From the NCBI GenBank assembly GCA_900556195.1, contig USOJ01000073.1:1-6291 (forward strand): DNA of 6,291 bases. The letters run 5' to 3'. The stretch comes from an uncultured Eubacteriales bacterium (GTDB taxonomy: Bacteria > Bacillota > Clostridia > Christensenellales > Borkfalkiaceae). Position numbers and translations under genes: made by a program. This document shows, piece by piece, positions 1 to 6,291 of the stretch. How positions within the stretch are numbered: position 1 is the stretch's first letter; each line of letters starts with the position of its first letter. The notes under the pieces are model-generated. The model saw only the letters and a list, made by a program, of their open reading frames with translations. It did no database searches and was not told the DNA's origin.

Positions 1-36
1 CCGCGACGACGTTATCCCGTCGTCGCGGGGCGTTTT
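1..36 (+). terminator. Intrinsic terminator of an upstream gene, left arm cut by the window edge
   Basis: Positions 1-11 pair perfectly with 18-28 (CCGCGACGACG against CGTCGTCGCGG), leaving a six-base loop at 12-17. The stem is followed by GGCG and then TTTT at 33-36. The GGCG between stem and T-run suggests that the real stem is longer and pairs with a CGCC lying just before base 1. That would put the T-run directly after the helix, as in a rho-independent terminator. It would end transcription of a + strand gene to the left of the window. The extension beyond the edge is inference; the 11-base-pair stem is seen directly. Confidence 0.75.
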
Positions 37-47
37 GGCAAGGTTCG

Positions 48-53
48 TATAAA
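48..53 (+). promoter_or_regulatory. Possible -10 element just ahead of the isomerase gene
   Basis: TATAAA at 48-53 matches five of six bases of the sigma-A -10 consensus. It lies nine bases before the ATG, so a transcript from it would begin almost at the start codon and be leaderless or nearly so. No -35 box sits at the right spacing: TTGGCA at 35-40 resembles one but is only seven bases from the -10. The preceding terminator means that the gene needs its own promoter or read-through. This is the only candidate seen, and it is weak. Confidence 0.2.
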
Positions 54-62
54 ATAACGAAA

Positions 63-854
63 ATGAGAAAACTCGTACAATGTCTGCAAAACAGCAATAA
101 AAACGTTACCGTATATCAGACCGCAAAAGCGATAAAAGAAGCGGGCTTCGACGGCGCTTTCGTTCAGTGGTATAAAACGGGCGAGGGCGGCGTTACGATA
201 AGCGGCGAAGAACAGGTAAAACTCTGCCGCGACAACGGACTTTCCGTGCCGTTTGCGCACCTCGGTTACGACCGCATAAACGACCTCTGGCCGGAAGGCA
301 AGTCGGGCGACGAAATGATCGACGGTTATATCCGCGACGTCGAAAACGTCAAAAAATCGGGTGTGAACGAGATTATTTTGCACCTGACGAGTAAAACGAA
401 CCCTCCCGCTCCTAACGAAATCGGCGTTAATCGCCTTATAAGGTTGTTTTCTGCGGCAAAAGACGCCGAAATCGCGGTTGCGCTCGAAAATAATAAGGTA
501 AAAGGGTATTTCGAGTACGTGTTCGACGCGACCGATTATCCCGTAATCTGTCTTGACGTAGGGCATTGCCACGCGCATTTTAACGACGATTTCGACTGGC
601 AACGTTTCGGAAAAAAGATAGTAAGCGTGCATCTGCACGATAATTTCGGTAAAGAAGACGAACATCTGCTTCCGTTCGACGGGAACGTTCCGTGGGAGAG
701 TTACTCGAAGAATTTTTCGTCGGTCGGCTATAAGGGCGACGTTACGCTTGAAAGCCGATACTGCGGAGAATACCTTTTTCTTAAAGTAGAGGAGTTCTAC
801 CGCATAGCGTATGCGAGGGCGGTCAAAATAGCCGAAATGCTCGATAAAACCTGA
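63..854 (+). CDS. Sugar phosphate isomerase/epimerase family protein (xylose isomerase-like TIM barrel)
   Basis: This 263-residue protein has the length and motif order of the xylose isomerase-like TIM-barrel superfamily, whose members isomerise or epimerise sugars and sugar acids in the cytoplasm using a divalent metal. Conserved positions visible in order are H66 (AHLG), H107 (LHLTS), E142 (VALENN), D165 and H168 in CLDVGHCHAH, H190/H192/D193 in SVHLHDN, then D199 and H201, PFDG at 204-207, and E230 (TLES). E142, D165, H168, H192, D199/H201 and E230 are the expected metal and active-site ligands, so the enzyme looks intact. No signal peptide is present. The first ATG is the likely start, because the first beta strand begins a few residues in; there is no good Shine-Dalgarno ahead of it. 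The gene sits alone between two terminators, so context does not indicate the substrate. Hydroxypyruvate isomerase, ketose 3-epimerase or inosose dehydratase-like activity are all possible. Endonuclease IV is related by fold but a poorer match. The family call is firm; the substrate is unknown. Confidence 0.9.
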   Translation: MRKLVQCLQNSNKNVTVYQTAKAIKEAGFDGAFVQWYKTGEGGVTISGEEQVKLCRDNGLSVPFAHLGYDRINDLWPEGKSGDEMIDGYIRDVENVKKSGVNEIILHLTSKTNPPAPNEIGVNRLIRLFSAAKDAEIAVALENNKVKGYFEYVFDATDYPVICLDVGHCHAHFNDDFDWQRFGKKIVSVHLHDNFGKEDEHLLPFDGNVPWESYSKNFSSVGYKGDVTLESRYCGEYLFLKVEEFYRIAYARAVKIAEMLDKT

Positions 855-868
855 AATTTTACAACTTT

Positions 869-893
869 ACCGCCCCGAAAGGGCGGTTTTTTT
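869..893 (+). terminator. Intrinsic terminator of the isomerase gene
   Basis: ACCGCCC at 869-875 pairs with GGGCGGT at 881-887 around a CGAAA loop, and seven T residues run from 887 to 893. It starts 14 bases after the TGA stop, the usual position for a rho-independent terminator. The opposite strand lacks a T-run after the stem, so it acts on + strand transcripts only. It separates the isomerase gene from the downstream giant gene. Confidence 0.95.
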
Positions 894-1101
894 ACGCTCG
901 CGTGCCGCCTATACGTAACGCGGCTACGGCTTTTAACCTTTAATTTTCGTCGGATTTTGTCGAAATTTTCATTTTCTCGTATTCTAATCGTTTTAGACGC
1001 GTAAAATATCGACTCTCGAATTAGTAGAGTTGTCTAAAAACGGTGGACAACCACTCCCCTAACATTATAGCGCGAAAACGAAACTCTATATATAATATCG
1101 A
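894..1101. other. Non-coding part of the intergenic gap, no gene seen
   Basis: I see no protein or RNA gene here. Short pairings exist: GCCGC 904-908 with GCGGC 920-924, ACTCT 1012-1016 with AGAGT 1026-1030, and GTTGTC 1029-1034 with GACAAC 1046-1051. All are short with large loops and do not form a recognisable riboswitch or small RNA. A second TATAAT occurs at 1091-1096 but has no plausible -35 box at 16-18 bases. TGGACA at 1044-1049 with TATAGC at 1066-1071 (16-base spacer) is a weaker alternative promoter. The stretch is AT-rich around 935-1010. Confidence 0.5.
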
Positions 1102-1130
1102 TTGTTTTGTCGTTCGCTTTGTAGTATAAT
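1102..1130 (+). promoter_or_regulatory. Sigma-A-type promoter for the giant gene
   Basis: A perfect TATAAT at 1125-1130 is preceded, with a 17-base spacer, by TTGTTT at 1102-1107, which matches three of the six -35 consensus bases including the key TTG. Transcription would start near 1137 and give a leader of about 90 bases before the ATG at 1229. It is the best promoter-like pair in the gap and lies correctly between the upstream terminator and the giant gene. There is no TG extension upstream of the -10. The weak -35 suggests moderate strength or an activator; that is inference. Confidence 0.55.
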
Positions 1131-1178
1131 TTATCGTGTAGGGTAGGGTCTGCCTTTCGACGCACAAGAAAAATAAGG

Positions 1179-1205
1179 GAAATCCGGAACGGAGATTTCG
1201 GAAAT
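1179..1205 (+). promoter_or_regulatory. Dyad in the leader of the giant gene
   Basis: GAAATC at 1179-1184 can pair with GATTTC at 1194-1199, and the same ATTTC (1195-1199) can instead pair with GAAAT at 1201-1205. The two pairings are mutually exclusive. The dyad lies inside the predicted leader, 24 bases before the ATG, and contains GGAG at 1191-1194, the only strong Shine-Dalgarno-like word near the gene, though it is too far from the ATG to serve it. Around the start, only a weak purine run (GAAGAG, 1216-1221) is available. The dyad could be an operator or a leader fold; no known family is recognised. Confidence 0.25.
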
Positions 1206-1228
1206 ACAAAAAATCGAAGAGATAAGAC

Positions 1229-4200
1229 ATGAAATTTTTAGTAAGATTTTTCACTCACTGGACGAAGAAAAAAATAGTAGTATGCTCGTTGACGGCGTTG
1301 GTGCTGGCGGGCGCGACGAGATTGTTCGGTAAAGGCGGACTTGCGAGCGTAGTAAAACCGAGCAGTTTCGAAAGCACTATGGAAGCAAAACCCGCGGGCA
1401 AGACCGTCGCCGATTTCGCTTCCGACGAAAACGCGAAATATAATCTGTTCGTCGCGCAAAAAGTTCTGCACGACGCGGGCAGTTTCAGAAGCGTAACGAA
1501 CGGCAAGAGCGAATCGACGGTTTTCGGCGTGAAAGCCGTACAGGAAATATACGCCGAAAGGGTCGTTTACGGCAACTCGGTATATAAAGATTCGAGAAGT
1601 TACGGCAAGTACGTTAAGTTTGCCGACGAAAGATTTGCTCACGACGGACATTATCTCTATCGCAACACGGGCAATTTAAGTTCTATTAAAAAGGTTAATT
1701 CCTGGGGCGACCCGAAGAATTTCAAGCGCGACAGCGATAAATCGGAAGAAGAAGCGCAAAACAGATATCTTTCGAGATACGGCTGCTTAGGCAACGGAAT
1801 GAGTTCTTACATACTCCGCGAAGAGACCATTACGTCCGCCAAATATTCGGGGCGCGACGACGACGGCAATTACGTGTTCGAATACGATCTCAATATTTCG
1901 AACTCCGAAAACGGCGCGTGCTATTGCATTTTACAGGAAATGAGAACGAACGCCGGCACGGAAAACTTCGCGACGTTCAAATCGGCGAAACTCATCGTTA
2001 CCATGGACGGTAACTGGGTCGTCAAACAAATAGAAAACAAATGTCATTACAGCGTTCCCAAAGTCGTCAAAGACGGGGCGGACACCTACGAACACATGCT
2101 GGAAGTGTTCGATAATATCGGCGCGTATAAATCGGCGAAAGAACTCCCGAAGTACGCCGAATTCGAAAAGAAATTCAACTCTACTTCGGCAGGCGGAGAA
2201 GAACCCGAAAAGACTGCGGTTTCCGTACTCGGCGATATGTTCGGCGCGTACCTCGGCGAAAAACCGCTCAACGCGAAACTTACGCTGAACGTAAACGGAA
2301 AAGAAGTCGTTGCAAACGTTACGGCGAGAATAGATACGAGCGACCTTGCGAAAACTTCCGTTATCGCGAAAATCGGCGATAAATTGTTCGTTTCGTATAA
2401 TAACGGTTTCGTCGCTATTTCTTACGACGAATTAAAACTTAAACTTTCAATCGACGACGTTAAAGCGTTGATCGGCAAGTCCGACGATAAAGCCGAAACG
2501 GCGGCTTCGGTTGAAGAAAGCGCCGAAGACGGAGCGGAAGAAGCCGGCGAAACGGATATACTTTCGGGTATTATCGAAAATATGACGCTCACCGAGAACG
2601 CCGACGGAACTTGCGATATCGTAATCCCCGTCGAACTCGGTTCGTTCAAGATTAAAGTTACCGTTTCGGGTAAGAAAAAAGTAATTTCCACCGATAAAAA
2701 CGGCAAAGAAAAATACACTTACGAACTCACGGGCGCGAACGCCGAAATAGGCGACGTCGCGACCGCGAAACTCGAACTCGTCGAAACCGAACTCAAAGCC
2801 CTTTCGGAAGAAGAACTTAAAAACTTTGCAGACTTAAAATCCGTTTTAAGTCAATTCGTCGGCAAAGACGAACTTTCGCTTAAAGTCGATACGGGCTTAA
2901 AACTCGGCGGCAAGTCGCTCGTCGCTTACGTCAAGGCGAATATCACGGATAAGCAGGTAATCGTAAACGTTCCCGATCTGTTCGGCGCGGACGCGATACT
3001 TAAAATAGACGGCAGCCGTTCGGAAAGCGAGGGCGTGGCAAATATCACGGTAAATTACGGAAAGTTAAACGTCGCTTTGCCGTTTGATAAAATCGGTTCG
3101 CTCGTCGAACTCGTCAAGGATAACTTCGGCGAAGAACTCGGCGCTCTCACCGATAAACTCGCGACGATTAAAGATATCGACGCCGCCGAAATTTTCGCGA
3201 TAATCTCGACCGTAGAAATCAAAAAGACCGAAACGGGATACAGATTGTCGATAAACCTCGGCAAAGAAAACGAAAATAAAACGCTCGTCGCCGAAGTTAC
3301 GGCAGACGGCGGAATAAAAGACCTTACGGTAAAATACGGCGATTATTCCGTAGGCGTTTCGGGCGCGGGCGACTATGAATTTACCGACGTTTCTGACGGC
3401 GAAAGCGTAGATTTGGTCGACCTTGCCGAAAAAGCGATAACTTCTCTGCTTCCGCTTATCAAAAACGAAGGCGGGTACGCAATTGATTTAAGCGGCGTAA
3501 AACTCACGCTCGGTAACAACGTGTACGCGGTAAACGGCAGCGTTAAGATCGACGCGAAAAAGAATATTGCCGTAAACGCGCAGATTACGCTTAACGGTAA
3601 ACCCTTCGCGAAAGCGGATATAAAAATCGTAGACGGAACTATTTACGGCGAAGTAAACGGTTATAAATTTGCGGCGAAAATCGCCCGGAACGGCGCGGTC
3701 GCTCAAAGCGGAGAGAACGCGAAAGCGACGTTCGATTTCGATAAACTTAAAGGTTATAACGCTTATCTCGACGAAATCGCGGAACTTATAAAGAAGTTTA
3801 CGACGATTGACTTCAAATCGCTCGAATACGGCAAGATGATAGACGCTTTCGGATTCGACGCGGAGAGCGGAGAACTTACGCTTGAATTAAACGGCGAAAC
3901 GTTCGGACTCGGAGAAATCAAACTTTCGGCGACTTTGAGTAACGAAAATATCTCGGTTTCGCTTGCAAACGCGAATATAACGGATAACGTCTCGGTTTCC
4001 GTCGGAAACGTAAAACTTTCGGCGACTGCCGACGAAATCACCGCTCCCGCGGCGAACGAAGATTATACTACGAATTTACTCGTAAGGGTAGACGATAATA
4101 ACGCGATTTACGCCAGACTCGACTTTATAAAAGGTAAATATTCGTTCGATCTGGTAAGCGGAACCGACGATAACGCGAAAAATCTCAGCGTCGAATACGA

Positions 4201-6178
4201 CGGAAGCGAAAGAACGGTATACGTCAAGTGCGGCAACGCGTTCGTAAAATGCCCGATAGATAAAATCGGGGATATTACCGACGAACTTAAACGACTCGCT
4301 CACCCATTGCTTAACGAGGCGGGCGGACAATCGGCAGAAGAACGAGTCGAAACGTCGGCAACGCTTATCGCGTTTATAAAGGATTTGACCGACGACCTTG
4401 AAATCTCGTCCGACGAAAACGGAAGCAACATAGTTACGTCGATATGCGAGAGTTTGAAAAACCTGCTCGATATTTCGATAAACGTCAGAATCGGCGACGG
4501 TTTCGAAACGTGCGCGACCGTAATCGCGGTACAACTCAACAATAAGACGATGCTCGTCAGAAACGGCGATTGCAGTCATAAGTACGCAGACTTCCCGGCT
4601 GAAAAATGCATCGACATTGCAGAAGTATTCGAAGATTATAAAGATACGCTCAAAAAACTTGCAGACGTATCGGCCGGCGGCGAAGAACTTAAAAAGAGTT
4701 GGACGTTTACTCTCGGCAGTATGAACGTTGCCGTAAAAGGAAAAGAGTACTCGGTAAGTTTGCCGGAAAATCTTAAATTGAGTTTTTCTAAAAACCTGAC
4801 GGTAGTAGACGTGCCGAAATTCGTACTCGTTACCGACGGCAAAACGAAGACGTTCAGACTTAAATTTGCGTATGCGAAAGCGTATAACGCCGACGGAACG
4901 ATCAACGAAGACGAATCTCGTCTGTACGTTACGTTTAACGATTTAACGATCGAAAGCAGCGACCTTAAATTCAGCGTTTCTAAAACCGTACTCGCTAAAA
5001 TAGTCAAAGAAGATTTGCCGGGCGTGTTGTCGGTCGTTCCGCAGATAGGCGAAATGTTAAGCGGCAATATAGGTCTTTCTAACGTGGTAAATCTCGCTAC
5101 GCTCGTAAGCAACGCGACCTACGACAGAGAAAACGACAAGGCGATAAGCGTAACTATCGGCGGCGACGCGCTCATTACGGGGCTTGGCAATATCACGCTT
5201 ACGATAAGCAATCCCAAAGACGGCGCGGTAAAACTCGACGTACGAAGCGAAAATACTACTGACGAAGCGCAGAATATCGAACTGCGCGACGTATCTTTGA
5301 CGGTCGCGGCAGACGAAGAATTTACGGATATCGGCTACGCGACGGACGGACATACGAACCTTGACAGTTTGCAAACTCTTCTTCGTTCTTTCGTCAATAC
5401 CGCCAACCGCGCGAGTTATCGCCTGGTAGGTAACGTCCCCGTACATCTCAGCGCGCTCGGCATCGTCAATGCGGACGTAACTATCGGCGTCGACCTTAAA
5501 ATCGACGTCGAGAAACGCAAAGGACAGTCCGACGTCGTATATATCGCGCTGAAACTTTCGAGAACGAATCTGAACAGTACCGCAAAGATAGCGTTTAACG
5601 ACGAGGGCGGATACAGTTATCTCTTCTTCGATAACGTAAGTAATACGGTTACTATAAAACGTAACTCGTTGAACACGTATAAGTATTGTACTAAATGCGG
5701 CAGTTTCAATTGTAAGAAGTCGGCTCTTCACTGGGGATTGTATTTTGAAAGCAGACAACTGACGGACGTTCAAAAGAATAATTCCTGCGGTTACGACGTA
5801 ACGGTATCTGCGGAAGAATTCAAGTCGGGTATGGTTAATTATCTTATGGAAATGATTAACTTTATCGATTCGATAAAGAACGCGATAACCGGAGCGACGA
5901 GTTCCAAAGCGTTCGGTATAGACGATATACTTACGGGCTACTCTTACGGAAACTCGGCGTTTACGCTTAACGTGGATCTTAAACCGATAGACGACGTTTT
6001 GGGCAGCGGAGTAATCAATATCCGCCATAACGCAGACGGCGAACTCGTCAGTCTTGACGGTAATCTCGTCGTGCTGAATATTACCGGAGTAAATTGTACG
6101 GGTACTTTCGATATTTCTTTGGCGGAAGCGACCGAGGGCGACGCAAAAACCACCGCTAAGAATAAGACTTTGTTTTAA
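1229..6178 (+). CDS. Giant modular exported or membrane-anchored protein of unknown function
   Basis: This 1649-residue frame is open throughout, and its codon use matches the upstream gene. Residues 1-15 are basic (KKK at 13-15). A hydrophobic stretch at 16-34 follows, with AGA at 27-29 as a possible signal peptidase I site, so the bulk lies outside the cytoplasm, either released or held by an uncleaved anchor. A globular domain covers roughly 60-316; its strand-rich end (VTMDGNWVVKQI, near 257-268) resembles LolA/lipoprotein-carrier-like hypothetical proteins. From about 329 to 1028, helix-plus-beta-sheet modules repeat, marked by [LI]-x-V-x-Y strands (386, 606, 699, 986) and by D-rich junctions (DEL 400, PFDKIG 618, FDKL 837, PIDKIG 1009). 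A further beta-rich region runs to about 1370, then a distinct C-terminal region with a Cys/His cluster at 1487-1501 and a helix at about 1528-1556. There is no LPXTG motif, C-terminal membrane segment, enzyme motif or lipobox. The start is the first ATG with a weak ribosome site, supported by the export signal directly after it. No function is assignable; a long surface scaffold or lipid-binding-type groove is speculation. Confidence 0.9.
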   Translation: MKFLVRFFTHWTKKKIVVCSLTALVLAGATRLFGKGGLASVVKPSSFESTMEAKPAGKTVADFASDENAKYNLFVAQKVLHDAGSFRSVTNGKSESTVFGVKAVQEIYAERVVYGNSVYKDSRSYGKYVKFADERFAHDGHYLYRNTGNLSSIKKVNSWGDPKNFKRDSDKSEEEAQNRYLSRYGCLGNGMSSYILREETITSAKYSGRDDDGNYVFEYDLNISNSENGACYCILQEMRTNAGTENFATFKSAKLIVTMDGNWVVKQIENKCHYSVPKVVKDGADTYEHMLEVFDNIGAYKSAKELPKYAEFEKKFNSTSAGGEEPEKTAVSVLGDMFGAYLGEKPLNAKLTLNVNGKEVVANVTARIDTSDLAKTSVIAKIGDKLFVSYNNGFVAISYDELKLKLSIDDVKALIGKSDDKAETAASVEESAEDGAEEAGETDILSGIIENMTLTENADGTCDIVIPVELGSFKIKVTVSGKKKVISTDKNGKEKYTYELTGANAEIGDVATAKLELVETELKALSEEELKNFADLKSVLSQFVGKDELSLKVDTGLKLGGKSLVAYVKANITDKQVIVNVPDLFGADAILKIDGSRSESEGVANITVNYGKLNVALPFDKIGSLVELVKDNFGEELGALTDKLATIKDIDAAEIFAIISTVEIKKTETGYRLSINLGKENENKTLVAEVTADGGIKDLTVKYGDYSVGVSGAGDYEFTDVSDGESVDLVDLAEKAITSLLPLIKNEGGYAIDLSGVKLTLGNNVYAVNGSVKIDAKKNIAVNAQITLNGKPFAKADIKIVDGTIYGEVNGYKFAAKIARNGAVAQSGENAKATFDFDKLKGYNAYLDEIAELIKKFTTIDFKSLEYGKMIDAFGFDAESGELTLELNGETFGLGEIKLSATLSNENISVSLANANITDNVSVSVGNVKLSATADEITAPAANEDYTTNLLVRVDDNNAIYARLDFIKGKYSFDLVSGTDDNAKNLSVEYDGSERTVYVKCGNAFVKCPIDKIGDITDELKRLAHPLLNEAGGQSAEERVETSATLIAFIKDLTDDLEISSDENGSNIVTSICESLKNLLDISINVRIGDGFETCATVIAVQLNNKTMLVRNGDCSHKYADFPAEKCIDIAEVFEDYKDTLKKLADVSAGGEELKKSWTFTLGSMNVAVKGKEYSVSLPENLKLSFSKNLTVVDVPKFVLVTDGKTKTFRLKFAYAKAYNADGTINEDESRLYVTFNDLTIESSDLKFSVSKTVLAKIVKEDLPGVLSVVPQIGEMLSGNIGLSNVVNLATLVSNATYDRENDKAISVTIGGDALITGLGNITLTISNPKDGAVKLDVRSENTTDEAQNIELRDVSLTVAADEEFTDIGYATDGHTNLDSLQTLLRSFVNTANRASYRLVGNVPVHLSALGIVNADVTIGVDLKIDVEKRKGQSDVVYIALKLSRTNLNSTAKIAFNDEGGYSYLFFDNVSNTVTIKRNSLNTYKYCTKCGSFNCKKSALHWGLYFESRQLTDVQKNNSCGYDVTVSAEEFKSGMVNYLMEMINFIDSIKNAITGATSSKAFGIDDILTGYSYGNSAFTLNVDLKPIDDVLGSGVINIRHNADGELVSLDGNLVVLNITGVNCTGTFDISLAEATEGDAKTTAKNKTLF
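1265..1330 (+). other. Signal peptide or N-terminal membrane anchor of the giant protein
   Basis: Residues 13-34 read as three lysines followed by a hydrophobic run of Ile, Val, Leu and Ala. A-G-A at 27-29 fits the -3/-1 rule for signal peptidase I, giving cleavage after residue 29. The only nearby cysteine, C19, is preceded by IVV rather than a lipobox, so lipidation is unlikely. If the segment is not cleaved, it would act as a single type II membrane anchor with the remaining ~1600 residues outside. Confidence 0.75.
2480..2557 (+). other. Acidic low-complexity linker in the giant protein
   Basis: Residues 418-443 are almost entirely Asp, Glu, Ala, Ser and Gly, with EESAED and EEAGE runs. 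The stretch lacks the alternating strand pattern seen on both sides and follows the first module's helix (DDVKALIGK). It probably forms a flexible or disordered spacer, possibly calcium-binding by charge alone. It interrupts the second module between its first helix and its strands. Confidence 0.6.
3920..4027 (+). repeat. Short direct repeat encoding KLSAT twice
   Basis: The 15 bases AAACTTTCGGCGACT occur exactly at 3920-3934 and 4013-4027, a 93-base (31-residue) offset in the same frame, encoding KLSAT at residues 898-902 and 929-933. TCTCGGTTTC also occurs twice between them, matching ISVS and VSVS. This suggests a local strand-hairpin duplication inside the fourth module. Shared codon bias could also produce it. 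Confidence 0.5.
5687..5788 (+). other. Cys/His cluster near the C-terminus of the giant protein
   Basis: Cysteines at 1487, 1490 and 1495, histidine at 1501 and cysteine at 1520 form C-x2-C-x4-C-x5-H followed 18 residues later by C. The spacing resembles a small zinc-binding knuckle or a disulfide-stapled loop. It sits between two strand-rich segments (NTVTIKRN before, YDVTVSAEEF after), so it looks like an inserted loop. For a protein outside the cell, disulfides are as likely as zinc. Confidence 0.6.
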
Positions 6179-6195
6179 CATTGACGCGATATAGA

Positions 6196-6291
6196 GTGTC
6201 ATTCTGAACGCAGTGAAGCCCCCTAGGCAGGTCGCCCCCTCTCCGCCACGCTGCGCGTGCCACCTCTCCCGCTTCAACGGGAGAGCATACT
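6196..6291. repeat. Intergenic repeat element with two hairpins, running off the right edge
   Basis: The stretch starts GTGTCATTCTGAACGCAGTGAA, followed by a C-rich tract, a CACGC/GCGTG hairpin (6247-6251 with 6255-6259) and a perfect eight-base stem CTCTCCCG/CGGGAGAG (6264-6271 with 6278-6285) around CTTCAA. From memory, this word order recurs between genes in many gut Clostridia genomes, where its reverse strand gives spurious ORFs containing FTAFRMT. That same peptide appears here on the - strand. No T-run follows the last hairpin before 6291, so it is not a clear terminator. It may be a REP- or MITE-like element, with the right end missing. Confidence 0.6.

Larger units (their letters stand above)
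2213..4312 (+). repeat. Diverged tandem beta-rich protein modules in the giant protein
   Basis: Four module copies can be aligned by eye at about residues 329-416, 533-630, 735-857 and 870-1028. Each begins with a short helix (SVLGDMF, SVLSQF, SLLPLI, MIDAFG). Alternating hydrophobic/polar strands follow, with an N-G/G-K turn (NVNGKEV, KLGGKSL, TLGNNVY, ELNGETF). Each ends in a strand plus an acidic junction leading into a helix (SYDELK, PFDKIG, FDFDKL, PIDKIG). Junction spacings are about 220, 218 and 173 residues. Identity between copies is low, so this is structural repetition rather than recent DNA duplication. Boundaries are approximate. Confidence 0.5.

Noticed and set aside
12..665. 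- strand frame of 217 codons opposite the isomerase gene
   Set aside because: The + strand frame carries the full set of xylose isomerase-like active-site motifs. The antisense product has no recognisable motif.
904..934. GCCGC/GCGGC pairing followed by TTTT as a second terminator
   Set aside because: The five-base stem has an 11-base loop and the T-run is six bases from the stem. The strong terminator at 869-893 already serves the gene.
1030..1062. Ten-codon TTG-initiated leader peptide ahead of the giant gene
   Set aside because: It has no Shine-Dalgarno, lies upstream of the predicted transcript start and has no regulatory codon run.
1021..1254. - strand frame of 77 codons across the promoter and start of the giant gene
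   Set aside because: It overlaps the giant gene's start and its best promoter, has no ribosome site and shows no recognisable protein.
5057..6277. Long - strand frame of 406 codons opposite the end of the giant gene
   Set aside because: It mirrors the codon pattern of the + strand gene, and its first codons come from the intergenic repeat. The + strand frame is longer, starts with an export signal and has coherent protein features.
6264..6285. Hairpin read as the terminator of the giant gene
   Set aside because: No T-run follows before the window ends (CATACT only), and the hairpin belongs to the intergenic repeat.
1..6291. CRISPR array, defence cassette or mobile element
   Set aside because: There are no regularly spaced identical repeats, no transposase, integrase, nuclease or Cas motifs, and no tRNA-like sequence on either strand.

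Overview
The window looks like chromosomal DNA of a Gram-positive-type bacterium, most likely an uncultured gut member of the Bacillota/Clostridia (Christensenellales-like). This rests on three impressions: GC content a little under half with strong use of TCG, GCG, CGA and GAA words; compact intrinsic terminators; and a CATTCTGAACGCAGTGAA-type intergenic repeat of the kind common in gut Clostridia. No marker gene is present, so the lineage is inference.

Layout, left to right. Positions 1-36 hold the right-hand part of an intrinsic terminator for a gene that lies outside the window. A 263-residue TIM-barrel protein of the sugar phosphate isomerase/epimerase (xylose isomerase-like) family follows at 63-854 and ends in a textbook terminator at 869-893. 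A gap of about 330 bases carries no convincing gene. It holds the best sigma-A-type promoter in the window (1102-1130) and a roughly 90-base leader with a small dyad. Most of the window (1229-6178) is then one uninterrupted 1649-residue gene. It encodes an exported or membrane-anchored protein with an N-terminal hydrophobic segment, a globular N-terminal domain, diverged beta-rich modules that repeat about every 170-220 residues, and a distinct C-terminal region with a CxxC-x4-C-x5-H cluster. After it, 6196-6291 is an intergenic repeat with two hairpins that runs off the window edge.

The two genes are separated by a terminator and a promoter, so they appear to be independent transcription units and nothing in the sequence links their functions. 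The isomerase homologue is ordinary cytoplasmic carbohydrate metabolism. The giant protein is the only candidate for something undescribed. Its repeated motifs ([LI]-x-V-x-[YF] and D-x-hydrophobic strand-to-helix junctions) suggest a long extracytoplasmic beta-sheet scaffold, but its role cannot be read from sequence. I see no mobile element genes, CRISPR array, tRNA or rRNA, and no defence cassette.
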